DNA from: Curtobacterium sp. VKM Ac-1395
GTDB taxonomy: Bacteria > Actinomycetota > Actinomycetes > Actinomycetales > Microbacteriaceae
Direction of reading: 5' to 3'
DNA length: 64,000 nt
NCBI RefSeq assembly: GCF_015350975.1
Contig: NZ_JADKRX010000002.1
Coordinates: 124,001-188,000, forward strand
Shown here one piece after another: positions 44,066 through 55,183 of the stretch; position 1 is the first letter of the stretch; each line of letters starts with the position of its first letter. Made by a program: the position numbers and the translations under genes. The notes under the pieces are model-generated. The model was not told where the DNA came from and searched no databases. It worked only from the letters and a program-made list of their open reading frames with translations.

Positions 44066-45847
44066 CTATTCGACCGTCACCGACTTGGCGAGGTTCCTCG
44101 GCTTGTCGACGTCGCAGCCGAGCTGCAACGCGAGTTCGCGGGCGAGCATCTGGAGGGGCACGACGGCCTCGAGCGGACCCCATGGCCCGGTCTCGCCGAG
44201 CGCGGGGATGTCCGAGCCAGGCCCTCCGATGGTGATGACGAAGCCGCCACGGGCACGGACCTCGGAGATCGCGGCCTGCAGGCGGTGCTCACCGTGGTCG
44301 ATGACGACGACGGGGGTGCCCTCGTCGACCAGGGCCAGCGGTCCGTGCTTCAGCTCGCCGGAGGGGTACGCCTCGGCCCAGCGGTAGCTGAGCTCCTTGA
44401 GCTTGAGCGCGCCCTCGGCGGCGTAGGGCAGGCCCACACCCCGACCGAGGAACAGGAAGCCCGTGGCGTCCTTCACGCTCGACACGAGCAGCGGGATGCG
44501 GTCGGCGGCGACCTGTCCGGCCGTGGCGAGGCGTGCGGGGAGCTCGCGGAGCGAGGCCACGAGGGTGGCGGCGTGCATCGGCTCGATGCGGCCCGACGCG
44601 ACGAGGGCGGAGATCATCGCGGCGACGCCGACGACGACCTGGGCGGTGAACGTCTTCGTCGCGGCCACCCCGATCTCCGGTCCGGCGTGGCAGTCCAGCA
44701 CGGCGCTGGCACGACGGGCGAGCGAGGAGTGCACGTTGTTCGTCAGGGCGAGCACGGGGAAGCGGTCCTCGAACCGGTCGAGGGCCCGCAGCACGTCCGC
44801 GGTCTCGCCGGACTGGCTGATCGCGACGACGAGGGTGCCCGGGCTGAGGACGACCTGGTCCGCCTCGCTGGCGACGACGATGTCGGTGGGGACGCCGCCG
44901 ATGCCGCGCAGCGCGGTGGCGATGACCTGTCCGGCGTTCAGCGAGGTGCCGCAGGCGACGATCGCGAGCCGGTGGAACCCGGGGAGCCCGAGGCCGACCC
45001 ACATGCTGCCGTCGGCGGCGCGGGAAGCGATGCGCTCGACGATGCCTGCCACGACCTCCGGCTGCTCCTCGATCTCCTTCGCCATGTGGTCCGGGTGGTC
45101 GCCGAGGTCGAGCGCGGCGGCCGCGAACGGCGAGGGGGTCGGGAAGGGCACGGCGACCGAGACGCCGTCGGAGGACCAGGACCAGGACTCGCCGAGCTCG
45201 ACGACGTCCCCGTCGCGGAGCGCCACGAAGGTCTCGCACCACTCGGCGATCGCGCCGATGTCGCTGGCGACGAAGTCCCCGCGGGGGGCGCGGGCGACGA
45301 CGAGCGGGGAACGCTCGGCGGCGACGACCATGCGGCCGGTGCGGGAGTCGAGGACGACGATGGCCCACGACCCCTCGAGCTGCGCGGCGGCGATCTGCAC
45401 GGCGAGCATCAGGTCGTGGTCGACCGCCAGGGCACGCTCGACGAGGTGGCTGATGACCTCGGAGTCGACCTCGGACCGGAAGACGTGGCCCTGGGCCTCG
45501 AGCATCGTGCGGAGGCGCTCGGCGTTCTCGATGATCCCGTTGTGCACGACGCTGATGCGGCCGGAGCAGTCCTGGTGCGGGTGGGCGTTCGCCTCGCACA
45601 CGCCGCCGTGGGTGGCCCAGCGCGTGTGGCCGATGCCGGTGCCGGTCAGGGCGTCGCCGGAACGGGCGGCGACGAGCGTGCGGAGGTCACCGACGCGGGA
45701 GACGGACCGGATGGTCTCGGTCCCGCCGGAGGCCGTCCGCACCGCGATGCCGGCGGAGTCGTAGCCGCGGTACTCGAGTCGTTCGAGGCCGTCGAGCAGG
45801 TACGGGGTTGCGTCGTCGGAGACGCGGGCCGCGATGATGCCGCACAT
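44066..45847 (-). CDS. glmS: glutamine-fructose-6-phosphate aminotransferase
   Basis: 593 aa. Starts MCGIIAARVSDDATPYLLDG, whose second residue, Cys, is the glutaminase nucleophile. RWATHGGVCEANAHPH follows, then two SIS domains (CGTSLNAGQVIA; SQSGETADVLRAL; LGRGVGLPYAAEGALKLKELSYRWAEAYPSGELKHGPLALVDEGTPVV). The protein ends KPRNLAKSVTVE, the GlmS tail. It makes glucosamine-6-phosphate for cell-wall precursors. The leader has no recognisable glmS ribozyme. Confidence 0.96.
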   Translation of the reverse strand: MCGIIAARVSDDATPYLLDGLERLEYRGYDSAGIAVRTASGGTETIRSVSRVGDLRTLVAARSGDALTGTGIGHTRWATHGGVCEANAHPHQDCSGRISVVHNGIIENAERLRTMLEAQGHVFRSEVDSEVISHLVERALAVDHDLMLAVQIAAAQLEGSWAIVVLDSRTGRMVVAAERSPLVVARAPRGDFVASDIGAIAEWCETFVALRDGDVVELGESWSWSSDGVSVAVPFPTPSPFAAAALDLGDHPDHMAKEIEEQPEVVAGIVERIASRAADGSMWVGLGLPGFHRLAIVACGTSLNAGQVIATALRGIGGVPTDIVVASEADQVVLSPGTLVVAISQSGETADVLRALDRFEDRFPVLALTNNVHSSLARRASAVLDCHAGPEIGVAATKTFTAQVVVGVAAMISALVASGRIEPMHAATLVASLRELPARLATAGQVAADRIPLLVSSVKDATGFLFLGRGVGLPYAAEGALKLKELSYRWAEAYPSGELKHGPLALVDEGTPVVVIDHGEHRLQAAISEVRARGGFVITIGGPGSDIPALGETGPWGPLEAVVPLQMLARELALQLGCDVDKPRNLAKSVTVE

Positions 45848-46201
45848 CGTGGATCCCTTCGGGTGGGAGGGGGTGGAGGGAGCGGGTCGGCACCGACCGC
45901 CGCTCGGGTCGGCCGCGCGATCGGGGTGTGTCGACCCGGACCGCCGCCCGTCCTCGGATCAGGCGAGGACGGACGACGGCGTCCATGGGTCGACGCTTCG
46001 GGTACCGATCGGGGTACCGTGGCCGGCCTCCTGGGGAGGCGCGGCGGTCGGTGCAGTGACAGCATCACCGGCGGGGGAGTCACCGGACAACGTTCGACCA
46101 CGACTGTTGCGGTTCCCCGCGCGCCAGGTGCGAGAGTGCGGGTCCGGATGCGGAGTCACGCAACCGGTGGACCGAACGGTGCGTCCGCGACCAGCGGACA
46201 G
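45848..46201. other. gene-free stretch upstream of glmS
   Basis: About 350 bp between the glmS start and the palindrome after the LuxR gene. I see no open frame with coding bias, no RNA gene and no clear operator. GGGTACCGATCGGGGTACC near 45998-46017 is a short direct repeat. Confidence 0.5.
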
Positions 46202-46239
46202 ACGGGAGGCCCGGTGCCAGCTGGCACCGGGCCTCCCGT
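46202..46239. repeat. palindromic repeat copy 2
   Basis: A perfect 38-nt palindrome with the same GGTGCCAGCTGGCACC core as the copies at 21866 and 63366. One stem pair is changed on both arms (T:A to C:G). It lies 21 bp beyond the stop of the LuxR gene. Confidence 0.8.
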
Positions 46240-46260
46240 GTGTGGACGGTCGGGATCAGG

Positions 46261-48969
46261 TCACGTGAGCAGCGCGACCAGGTGGGAGCGCGACCGCGCC
46301 CCGACCTTGCGGTAGATCTGCGTCAGACGCAGCTCGACCGTGCGCTGGGACATGTACAGCGACGAGGCGATCTCGCGGTTGCGGTACCCCTCCGTCACCT
46401 TCTGCACCACGGCACGCTCCTCCGCGGTCAGCGACGTGAGCACCGCCGACGCGTCCGGCGCGCTCCGCGGCGTCCCGGGCGTGCCCGGGGTGGTCGCGGA
46501 GAGGAGCACACCGGAGCGCACCGCACCGGAGAACGGACCGGAGCCGACGACGCCACCGAGGGTGGGCATCGCGACCGTCGGGGCCGGCGTCACGAGCGGA
46601 CGTCGGAGACCCGCGGCCTCGTACGCAGCCGCAGCCGCAGCACCCAGGCGGGCGCGGTCGGCGGGGGTGCCGACCGCGGCGAGGGCCGCGAACGTGCGGG
46701 CACGCTCGAACTGCGAGTCCGCTGGCTGGAAGACCTCGAGGGCACGTCGCTTGGACGCGTCCTTGGTCCCCTCGTCGGCGATGAGCGCGACGCTCCGTGC
46801 CAGCACCAGGGCGCCCCAGCGGGACGGCCGGGCGTGGTGGTCGGCGGCGAGGCGCGCGGTGATGTTCCGCGCGTCGTCGATCCGGTCGAGCCGGGCGTAG
46901 GCCTCGACCAGGTCCCCGAGGTGCCGGAGCACCGCCGGGTTGCGCAGCGAGCGACCGATGGCGTCGGCGGCCTCGAGGGAGGACGCCGCCTCCTCGAGCC
47001 GGCCGTCGAGCAGCAGCACACGGCCGCGCAGGGCGTACAGCTTCGCCGTCGCACCCCACAGCCGGCTCGTCGTGCGCTGGCGCAGGCAGTGGTCGATGAC
47101 GTCGAGCGCGTCGGCCGAGCGGCCCTCCGCGAAGTGCCGCCAGGCGATGGCGATCGCCCGGGACGGCTCGCGGAGTCGTTCGACGACCGCGGAGCCGGAC
47201 TCCCACACGTCGATCGCGCGGAGCGCCTGCCGGAAGTTCCCGGAGCGCACCTCGTTCTCGGCGGACAGGTACCGCGCCGCCTCGAGCCACACCGGAGCGG
47301 TGTCGTTGGCACGGGCGAGCACGAGGGCGAACACGCGTCGGGCGCTGCGGTAGCGCTCGGCGAGGCTCAGTGCGTGCGAGAGCAGCAGCAGTGCCGGGTC
47401 GGACATCGCGAGCAGCTTCTGGGCCGCGAGGCCCTCGTGCAGCTCGGCGTCCGGCGGCAGGGTGCCGTCGACGGCGGCCACGAGCTGTCGCGCCGTGGCG
47501 AGGATCTCCGCGGTGTGCTGGGAGGCACGGTCCTCGAAGAGCTCGGCACGGTGCAGCAGGTCCCGGGCCTGGTCGAGCTCCCACGCCTCGGCGCGGAAGG
47601 ACGCGACCATCGCCAGCAGGCCGGCGAGGGCGTCGGACTCCTCGGCGTCGTCCGAGCGGACGGGCACCATCAGCTCGTCCGCATGGACCGCGTCGCCGCT
47701 GAGGTACTGCACCGAGTACTGCAGGCGGAGACGGCGGACCTCGTCGCGGAGTTCCGCGAACGGCTTGATCGCCGCGAGGTACCGCGCCGCGTAGCTGAGC
47801 AGCCGGTGTCCGAGGAGGACCTCGGTGACGGACAGCAGTGCGGCGTGCTCGACCTCCGAGCCCGTCCCGACGTGCAGGGCACGTTCGGTCAGGGCGACGG
47901 CGGCGTGCGAGTCGCTCTCGGCCGCGTACGACTTCGCGGCGGTCAGCAGTGCGACGGCGTCGGGCGTGTGCTCGACGAAGCTGCTGTGCCAAACGGCCGA
48001 CCGGTCGTCGTGCGCCGCGGCGTCCGCTGCCAGCTCGGTGTGCGCCTCGCGGCGGTCCTTCGCGGGCATGCTCCAGTACAGCGCGGAGCGGACGAGCGGG
48101 TCACGGACGGCGATGGACTGCCCGCGGAGCGTGGCCAGGCCGGCGCCGACGAGGTCGTCGACGGCGTCCCGGTCCCAGCCGGCGAGCCGAGCCGTGGGCA
48201 CGAGTGCCAACCGCGCCAGGACGTCCAGATCGCGTCCTGCAGCGGCTTCGAGCACGAGTGCCGCGGCTGCGGCGGTCGTCGGGGTGGGGCGGAGCGGGAG
48301 CACGAGCGGCTCGGTGCCGACGAGCTGTTCACGGCGGAGTGCGCCGATCTGCTCGCGGAGGGCGCCGGGGTTGCCGCCGGTCTCGTGGGCGAGGACGGCG
48401 AGGACGCCGTCGTTCGCTTCTTCCGGGGCCATCTCACGGGCCAGCACCAGTGCCTCGTCCTGCGCCAGCGGTTCGAGCCGCAGCGTGGGGAGGGACGTGA
48501 GCGGACCGTTCGACGGCACACGGCGGACGGTCGCCACGAGGCGGAGTGCCGTGCCGGCGAGCCGTCCCGCGAGGAACGCGATGAGCTCCTGGCTCTCGGC
48601 GTCCATGCGGTCCAGGTCGTCGATGAGCACGAGCGTCGGCGGGAGCGTCAGCGCGTGCACGGCATCCAGGAAGTCGTGTGCTGCGGCCAGGCCCTCGTCG
48701 ACGTTCCGGACCAGGCGCGCGATGTGCGCCGAGGCTCTGGGGTCGTCGAGGGCGGTGAACAGGGAGGTCACTCCCGACATGGGCCAACGGGCTTCGCTTC
48801 CGTTGACGCCCAGTCGGACGACGGGGATGGAGACACGGTGCGAGACCGCGTCGAGGACGCTGCTGCGTCCGGAGCCAGGGTCGCCGACCACGACCATCGC
48901 AGACTCCCGGGGGAGGACTGCGAGGGCTGCGATCCGGTCGACCTCAGTACGTCGACCGGTGAGTTCCAT
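46261..48969 (-). CDS. large LuxR-family (LAL/STAND-type) transcriptional regulator
   Basis: 902 aa. An N-terminal ATPase domain shows GDPGSGRSS (29-37), where the usual Walker lysine is Arg (R35), and the Walker B TLVLIDDLDRMDAE near 110. A helical TPR-like middle covers about 300-760. The C-terminus is a LuxR helix-turn-helix: LTAEERAVVQKVTEGYRNREIASSLYMSQRTVELRLTQIYRKVGARSRSHL. Such proteins activate carbon-source or secondary-metabolite genes in response to a ligand. Its targets are not evident here. It starts 6 bp after a 62-aa gene on the same strand. Confidence 0.9.
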   Translation of the reverse strand: MELTGRRTEVDRIAALAVLPRESAMVVVGDPGSGRSSVLDAVSHRVSIPVVRLGVNGSEARWPMSGVTSLFTALDDPRASAHIARLVRNVDEGLAAAHDFLDAVHALTLPPTLVLIDDLDRMDAESQELIAFLAGRLAGTALRLVATVRRVPSNGPLTSLPTLRLEPLAQDEALVLAREMAPEEANDGVLAVLAHETGGNPGALREQIGALRREQLVGTEPLVLPLRPTPTTAAAAALVLEAAAGRDLDVLARLALVPTARLAGWDRDAVDDLVGAGLATLRGQSIAVRDPLVRSALYWSMPAKDRREAHTELAADAAAHDDRSAVWHSSFVEHTPDAVALLTAAKSYAAESDSHAAVALTERALHVGTGSEVEHAALLSVTEVLLGHRLLSYAARYLAAIKPFAELRDEVRRLRLQYSVQYLSGDAVHADELMVPVRSDDAEESDALAGLLAMVASFRAEAWELDQARDLLHRAELFEDRASQHTAEILATARQLVAAVDGTLPPDAELHEGLAAQKLLAMSDPALLLLSHALSLAERYRSARRVFALVLARANDTAPVWLEAARYLSAENEVRSGNFRQALRAIDVWESGSAVVERLREPSRAIAIAWRHFAEGRSADALDVIDHCLRQRTTSRLWGATAKLYALRGRVLLLDGRLEEAASSLEAADAIGRSLRNPAVLRHLGDLVEAYARLDRIDDARNITARLAADHHARPSRWGALVLARSVALIADEGTKDASKRRALEVFQPADSQFERARTFAALAAVGTPADRARLGAAAAAAYEAAGLRRPLVTPAPTVAMPTLGGVVGSGPFSGAVRSGVLLSATTPGTPGTPRSAPDASAVLTSLTAEERAVVQKVTEGYRNREIASSLYMSQRTVELRLTQIYRKVGARSRSHLVALLT

Positions 48970-48975
48970 CAGGAC

Positions 48976-49164
48976 TCACCGGCCTCCGGTACCAGAGGCG
49001 GACCAGCGGTCAGAGCGCACGGAGGCGGACCGAGCCAGGACGGGGGTGGTGACCCCGACGGAGCTCAGACGTGTGGCGGCCATCAGGGTGGCGCCGGGCA
49101 GATCGTGGTTGGCATGCGGTCGAGTGAGGGTGCACTCGATCTCGCTCGGGAACGATGAATTCAT
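48976..49164 (-). CDS. 62-residue protein upstream of the LuxR regulator
   Basis: 62 aa from ATG 49164, preceded by GAAGGGTGAG. It begins MNSSFPSEIECTLTRPHANHDL and ends SDRWSASGTGGR. It is polar with no membrane segment. The stop lies 6 nt before the regulator start, so both are probably on one mRNA and it may be a leader or a partner peptide. No family is recognised. Confidence 0.55.
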   Translation of the reverse strand: MNSSFPSEIECTLTRPHANHDLPGATLMAATRLSSVGVTTPVLARSASVRSDRWSASGTGGR

Positions 49165-49432
49165 CGTCTTCTCACCCTTCGGGTTGGGTATCTGACGAAC
49201 ACGACGGGCTGCTGTCTGCTCCGGGACTAGGGATCCCGAGGCGTCGAACTGCCTGCCGTCTGTCCACGAACCTATCTCAGTCATCCGACGTGACAGCCGA
49301 TGCGCGCAGTCCGATGTGACGAACGATCACCCCAGTACGGGGGGTGCGGCCCCCCTCGTGGGGGGCACGTGGAGCGTTCCAGGGGTCAGAACGGGGGACA
49401 GGTCTGTCCCCCTGGCGGCGGACCAGTTCGGC

Positions 49433-50215
49433 TCAGCGGCGGATGATCTCGACCACGGCGTCGTGCACCAGGCCGTTCGTGGCGAGCGCGCTGCCGTGCC
49501 AGGGGCCGGGATCGCCGTCGAGCGAGGTGAACCGCCCGCCCGCCTCTTCGACGATGGGCACGAGCGCCGCCATGTCCCACGGCTTGAGGTCCGGTTCGCC
49601 GGCGACGTCGAGGATGCCCTCGGCGACCATCATGTACGACCACATGTCGCCGTAGGCCCGTGTCCGCCACACCGCGCGGGACAGGGTGACGAGGGACTCG
49701 AGGCGGTCGTCCTCGTCCCACTGCTGGATGCTGTTGTAGCTGAGGCTGGCGTCTGCGAGGTCTGCGACGCCCGAGACGTGCAGGGGGCCGTCGAACGCGT
49801 GCGCACCGAGCCCCTCGGCTGCCCACCAGCGCTTGCCGAGGGCCGGGGCGCTGACCACGCCGAGGACCGGTCGGCCGTCGACGGCGAGCGCGATGAGGGT
49901 GGCCCAGACCGGGACGCCGCGGAGGTAGTTCGCTGTGCCGTCGATCGGGTCGACCACCCACTGGCGGTGTCCCTCGCTGAGGGCGTCGGCACCGGTGTCC
50001 GCGGTGGTCTCCTCGCCGAGGAAGGCGTCGTCGGGGCGCTCGGCGGCGATCCGCTCGCGCAGTGCCCGTTCGACCGCCTGGTCGGCGTCGGTGACGTGGG
50101 TGCTGTCGGCCTTCTTCGACACGTGCAGGTCGGCGGCCTGGAAGCGCTCGAGGCTGATCGCGTCCGCGGTGTCCGCGAGGGAACGGGCGAAGTCGAGGTC
50201 GGCGCTGAGGTCCAC
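49433..50215 (-). CDS. hisN: inositol-monophosphatase-family phosphatase, probable histidinol-phosphatase
   Basis: 260 aa from GTG 50215. The IMPase metal motifs are present: FLGEETTAD (Glu), WVVDPIDGTANYLRGVPVWAT (DPIDGT) and KPWDMAALVPIVEEAGGRF (WDMAA). In actinobacteria this subgroup with DPIDGTxNYxRGxPVWATLIAL is HisN, which removes phosphate from histidinol phosphate. The alternative is a general inositol or sugar phosphatase. TACGCT lies 6 nt before the GTG, so it is probably leaderless. Confidence 0.85.
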   Translation of the reverse strand: MDLSADLDFARSLADTADAISLERFQAADLHVSKKADSTHVTDADQAVERALRERIAAERPDDAFLGEETTADTGADALSEGHRQWVVDPIDGTANYLRGVPVWATLIALAVDGRPVLGVVSAPALGKRWWAAEGLGAHAFDGPLHVSGVADLADASLSYNSIQQWDEDDRLESLVTLSRAVWRTRAYGDMWSYMMVAEGILDVAGEPDLKPWDMAALVPIVEEAGGRFTSLDGDPGPWHGSALATNGLVHDAVVEIIRR

Positions 50216-50221
50216 GGGACG

Positions 50222-50227
50222 AGCGTA
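50222..50227 (-). promoter_or_regulatory. -10 box for leaderless hisN
   Basis: TACGCT on the minus strand, 6 nt from GTG 50215; the membrane-protein gene ends immediately upstream. Confidence 0.5.
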
Positions 50228-50233
50228 GTGGGG

Positions 50234-51340
50234 CTAGGCCGCGACGACCTCTTCCTCCTCGAGCCGGCTGACCTCGCGCTCGCGGGCGATGCGGCTGCGT
50301 CGGGCGACGAGACCGTGCACGACGACGCAGAGCAGCACGGCCGCGGCGAGCCAGAGCGCCAGCACCAGGCTGCTCCGACCGAGGGACGCACCGGGGAAGT
50401 ACTGCAGGTCCTGCGCGGCCTGCAACCAGGCGGCGCCGCTCCAGAACGTGTTGAGCGCGGCGAAGAACCCGGGCTGGAACGCCGGCTGGAAGATCCCGCC
50501 GGAGGACGTGAAGTTGAGCATCACGAACAACATCGTCAGCACCGGGGTCGTCCACCGCCCGAGCAGCGGGTGCAGCCCGATCCCCAGGCCGATGATGACC
50601 GCGTCGTACATCCACGCGAACAGGAACACCTGCCACGTGTGGGTCGTGACGACGCCGTAGACCGGACCGGCGACGACGGTGCCGATGCCCGCGACCACCC
50701 CGGCGGTGGCGAGCCCGACCACCGCCGTCCACACTGCACCGAGCCGCGTGGCGAAGGCCGCGACCGCGATGGCCGAGGCGTACCCGCCGACGCTCAGCGC
50801 CACGAGCAGGAAGAACAGGCCCTGCCCGGTGGTGTCCTGGTCACCGGTCGGCACGACGTCGACCACGCGGAGGGGGAGGTGCTGGTCGTACGCGATCGGC
50901 AGGAACACCTTCTGCGCCGCGGTGGCGGTCGTCTCGGACGCGGCGGTGCTCACGTACAGGGTGGCACCCGTCGTGGTCGCGGCGTACACGGCCGCGAGGT
51001 CGCGGTCGCGCACCTGGCGCTCGGCGCTCGTCGTCGTGGGCACGACGTGGGCCACGAGGGCGCCGTCCGACTGGTCGGTGACCGTCTGCGCGAACACCTG
51101 CGTGGTGGGACCCTGCCCGACGATGCCGACGGGGAGGTCTCGCGGTGACGGGGCGTGGAAGGCCCCCAGGTAGGCCAGGCCCATGCCCGCTGCGAGGAAC
51201 AGCGGCACCAGGATGTGCGTCGCGAAGGTCAGCAGCGTCCGGGCGAGGCCGGCGGGGCGCAGCACCCCCGGCGCGCGGTGGGGAGGCCGGGGTGCGGCAT
51301 GGAGGCTCTTCGCGTAGTTGTACTTTGCAACTTCAGACAC
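50234..51340 (-). CDS. YhgE/ABC-2-like membrane protein
   Basis: 368 aa from GTG 51340. One N-terminal membrane segment (about 34-62), an extracytoplasmic domain (65-175: DLPVGIVGQG...FAQTVTDQSDGALVAHVVP, as in YhgE/Pip and ABC-2 permeases) and five or six C-terminal segments. It ends in a charged tail with SRLEEEEVVAA. It carries no ATPase, so it is probably a DUF3533/YhgE-type protein of unknown export role. The hisN gene starts 18 bp downstream on the same strand. Confidence 0.78.
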   Translation of the reverse strand: MSEVAKYNYAKSLHAAPRPPHRAPGVLRPAGLARTLLTFATHILVPLFLAAGMGLAYLGAFHAPSPRDLPVGIVGQGPTTQVFAQTVTDQSDGALVAHVVPTTTSAERQVRDRDLAAVYAATTTGATLYVSTAASETTATAAQKVFLPIAYDQHLPLRVVDVVPTGDQDTTGQGLFFLLVALSVGGYASAIAVAAFATRLGAVWTAVVGLATAGVVAGIGTVVAGPVYGVVTTHTWQVFLFAWMYDAVIIGLGIGLHPLLGRWTTPVLTMLFVMLNFTSSGGIFQPAFQPGFFAALNTFWSGAAWLQAAQDLQYFPGASLGRSSLVLALWLAAAVLLCVVVHGLVARRSRIAREREVSRLEEEEVVAA

Positions 51341-51575
51341 GTGTGCCGATGCTACGCCCGCTGCGGCCCGTTGTCGACGGGGGCAGTGCCCTGCGCCGGG
51401 GCAGCGTCGCGCTGAGCGGTCACGACACCCCGCCGGCGCGACGCCGAGTGGCCACGAGTCGTCGGCGCCGGCACGGCCGGACGACGGTTCGTGGCCGCTC
51501 GGCGGACGTGAGCGTGGTGTCGTGACCGGTCACGGGGGAGCGAGGCGCACGGTCAGCCTCGGCGCCCGGCGCCCG

Positions 51576-52627
51576 CTAGTCGGAACCGGGGTCGTGCGCG
51601 CCCATGCCCGTCAGCAGCGCACGGAAGGAGTCGAGCCGCTCGATCCCCGTCGGCCCGAGCTCCCCGGCGGCGACCCGGTCGACGATCTCCCAGTCGTGGG
51701 CCTGCGGCAGCGGGATGTCGTCCCGCGGGGGCAGCACCGGGATCGCGTGGGAGGCGAAGGCCCGGAAGACGTTCTCGGGCTGCACGTGCCCGAGGCCGAA
51801 CGACCGCACACCCGGCGTGTCGATGATCCAGCCGCCGTCGTGCACGCGCAGCGCGACCGAGGAGGACGACGTGTGCCGCCCGCGCCCGGTGACGGAGTTC
51901 ACGACGCCGATCGCCCGCGTGGACCCGGTCAGGGCGTTCACGAGCGTGGACTTGCCGACGCCGGAGTGCCCCACGGTCACGGTGACCTTGCCGTCGAGCA
52001 GCTCGTGCAGGTCCTCGAGCGGGAAGTCGTCGGCACGGCTCGTCACGATCCGCAGGTCCAGGCACGCGAAGTGCGCCAGGAACGCCGTCGGGTCGGCGAG
52101 GTCGGTCTTCGTGATGCACAGGATCGGGTCGAGGCCCGCGTCGAACGCCGCCACGAGGTACCGGTCGATGAGCCGGGTGCGGGGCTCGGGGTCCGCCGCC
52201 GCGACGACGATGAGCATCTGGTCGGCGTTCGCCACGATGACGCGCTCGACCTCGTCCGAGTCGTCGGCACTGCGGCGCAGCAGCGTCGTCCGCTCGGCGA
52301 CCCGCACGATGCGTGCCAGGGAGCCCTCGTCGCCGGAGACGTCCCCGGTGAGCGACACGTGGTCACCGGTGACGACGGACTTGCGCCCGAGTTCGCGGGC
52401 CTTCGTCGCCGTGATGACGTGTTCGCCGTCCTCGTCGGTCACGAGCACCCCGAACCGTCCGCGGTCGACGTTCGTCACCCAGCCGCTCGGCGCGTCCTCG
52501 TACGCGGGCCGCGTCTTCGTTCTCGGCCGGTTGCCCTTCGGGTTCGGGCGCACCCGCACGCTCGACTCGTCGTACTGGCCGTACGGCTCGTCCTCGTCGC
52601 CGTCCGACCCGGCGTCGTCCCACCAGC

Positions 52628-52631
<4 letters not shown>
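51576..52631 (-). CDS. rsgA: ribosome small-subunit-dependent GTPase A
   Basis: 351 aa circularly permuted GTPase: an OB domain (about 45-120), then the G4 motif ITKTDLAD, G1 [15 protein letters not shown]2/G3 around RGRHTSSSS and [11 protein letters not shown]. It helps mature the 30S subunit. The usual C-terminal zinc knuckle (Cys/His cluster after G3) is missing: the region [21 protein letters not shown] has no cysteine. The start overlaps the aroA stop by ATGA. Confidence 0.9.
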
Positions 52632-54061
<1,430 letters not shown>

Positions 54062-54070
54062 CGGTTCACA

Positions 54071-54076
54071 AGACTA
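54071..54076 (-). promoter_or_regulatory. -10 box for aroA
   Basis: TAGTCT on the minus strand, 9 nt from ATG 54061. Confidence 0.45.
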
Positions 54077-54158
54077 CTGAAACGATGTGGAGGACCCGTG
54101 GCGACAGCACTCGCACCCACGCGGACGCGCCTGCCCGACGTGTCGACGACGCTCGCCC

Positions 54159-54164
54159 TAGACT
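54159..54164 (+). promoter_or_regulatory. -10 box for leaderless sigH
   Basis: TAGACT ends 8 nt before ATG 54173; no binding site between. A SigH-type GGAAY/GTT promoter was not seen by eye. Confidence 0.5.
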
Positions 54165-54172
54165 GGCGGGCG

Positions 54173-54928
54173 ATGACGACCGACGAGCCGCAGGCGACAC
54201 CGAACGACCTGGTCGAGGAGACCGAGGCCCAGCTCGACGCTGTGGAGGACGAAGCCGAGGTCGTCGACGCGAAGACCGTGTCGAGCCCCGAACTGCGTCG
54301 CCTCTTCGAGGACCAGGCGCTCCCGTTCATGGACCAGCTGTACGGCGCTGCGATGCGCATGACCCGGAACCCGGCCGACGCGTCGGACCTGGTGCAGGAG
54401 ACCTTCGTCAAGGCGTTCGCCGCGTTCCGCCAGTTCAAGCAGGGCACGAACCTGAAGGCCTGGCTCTACCGGATACTGACGAACACGTTCATCAACACAT
54501 ACCGCAAGAACCAGCGGAACCCGTACCAGGGCACCATCGACGAGCTCGAGGACTGGCAGCTCGGCGGCGCGGAGAGCGTCACCCAGTCGGTCTCCGCCCG
54601 GTCCGCCGAGGCAGACGCGATCGACCACCTGCCGTCCTCCGCGGTGAAGGACGCCCTGCAGGCCATCCCCGAGGACTTCCGGATGGCCGTCTACTTCGCT
54701 GACGTCGAGGGCTTCTCCTACCAGGAGATCGCCGACATCATGAAGACCCCCGTGGGGACGGTCATGAGCCGCCTCCACCGTGGACGCCGACTCCTCCGGG
54801 GGCTGCTGGCGGACCATGCCCGTGAGACCGGTGTCGTTCCGGATGCAGCGTCGACGGCGACGATGCGCGGACGAGGCCGAGGAACTGCTGCGGCGTCGAG
54901 CCGCACGAACCGAGAGGGTGAGCGATGA
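54173..54928 (+). CDS. sigH: ECF sigma factor SigH (SigR-like)
   Basis: 251 aa from ATG 54173. Region 2: [63 protein letters not shown]. Region 4: [48 protein letters not shown]. These are typical of SigH/SigR, which respond to disulfide and heat stress. The tail beyond region 4 is about 30 residues, basic and low-complexity. Its redox anti-sigma partner follows with an ATGA overlap. Confidence 0.93.
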   Translation: MTTDEPQATPNDLVEETEAQLDAVEDEAEVVDAKTVSSPELRRLFEDQALPFMDQLYGAAMRMTRNPADASDLVQETFVKAFAAFRQFKQGTNLKAWLYRILTNTFINTYRKNQRNPYQGTIDELEDWQLGGAESVTQSVSARSAEADAIDHLPSSAVKDALQAIPEDFRMAVYFADVEGFSYQEIADIMKTPVGTVMSRLHRGRRLLRGLLADHARETGVVPDAASTATMRGRGRGTAAASSRTNREGER

Positions 54929-55167
54929 GCGGCTGCGACTGCTCCAAGGCCAAGGCGGAGCTCGAGGAGTTCCTGCACGACGAGCTGCGGCACGAGGACG
55001 CCGCGGACATCCGCGAGCACATGGACGACTGCGTGGACTGCCAGACCGAGCACCGTGTCGGCGTGGTCCTGATGGAGACCGTCAAGCGTGCTTGCCGGGA
55101 GACCGCGCCGGAGCAGCTCCGGTCCGAGATCCTGACGCGCATCCGTGAGGAGCAGTCGACGCACTGA
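54925..55167 (+). CDS. rsrA: zinc-binding anti-sigma factor (RsrA/RshA-like)
   Basis: 80 aa. ZAS motif H32-x3-C36-x2-C39 (EHMDDCVDC), plus C4 and C6 near the N-terminus as possible extra ligands. These bind zinc when reduced and form a disulfide under oxidative stress, freeing SigH. The overlap with sigH by ATGA keeps the two proteins in step. Length is typical. Confidence 0.92.
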   Translation: MSGCDCSKAKAELEEFLHDELRHEDAADIREHMDDCVDCQTEHRVGVVLMETVKRACRETAPEQLRSEILTRIREEQSTH

Positions 55168-55183
55168 CGTCCAGCGGGTTCGC

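Noticed and set aside
45848..46201. glmS ribozyme or riboswitch
   Set aside because: No core sequence of the Firmicute ribozyme; the leader is plain GC-rich DNA.
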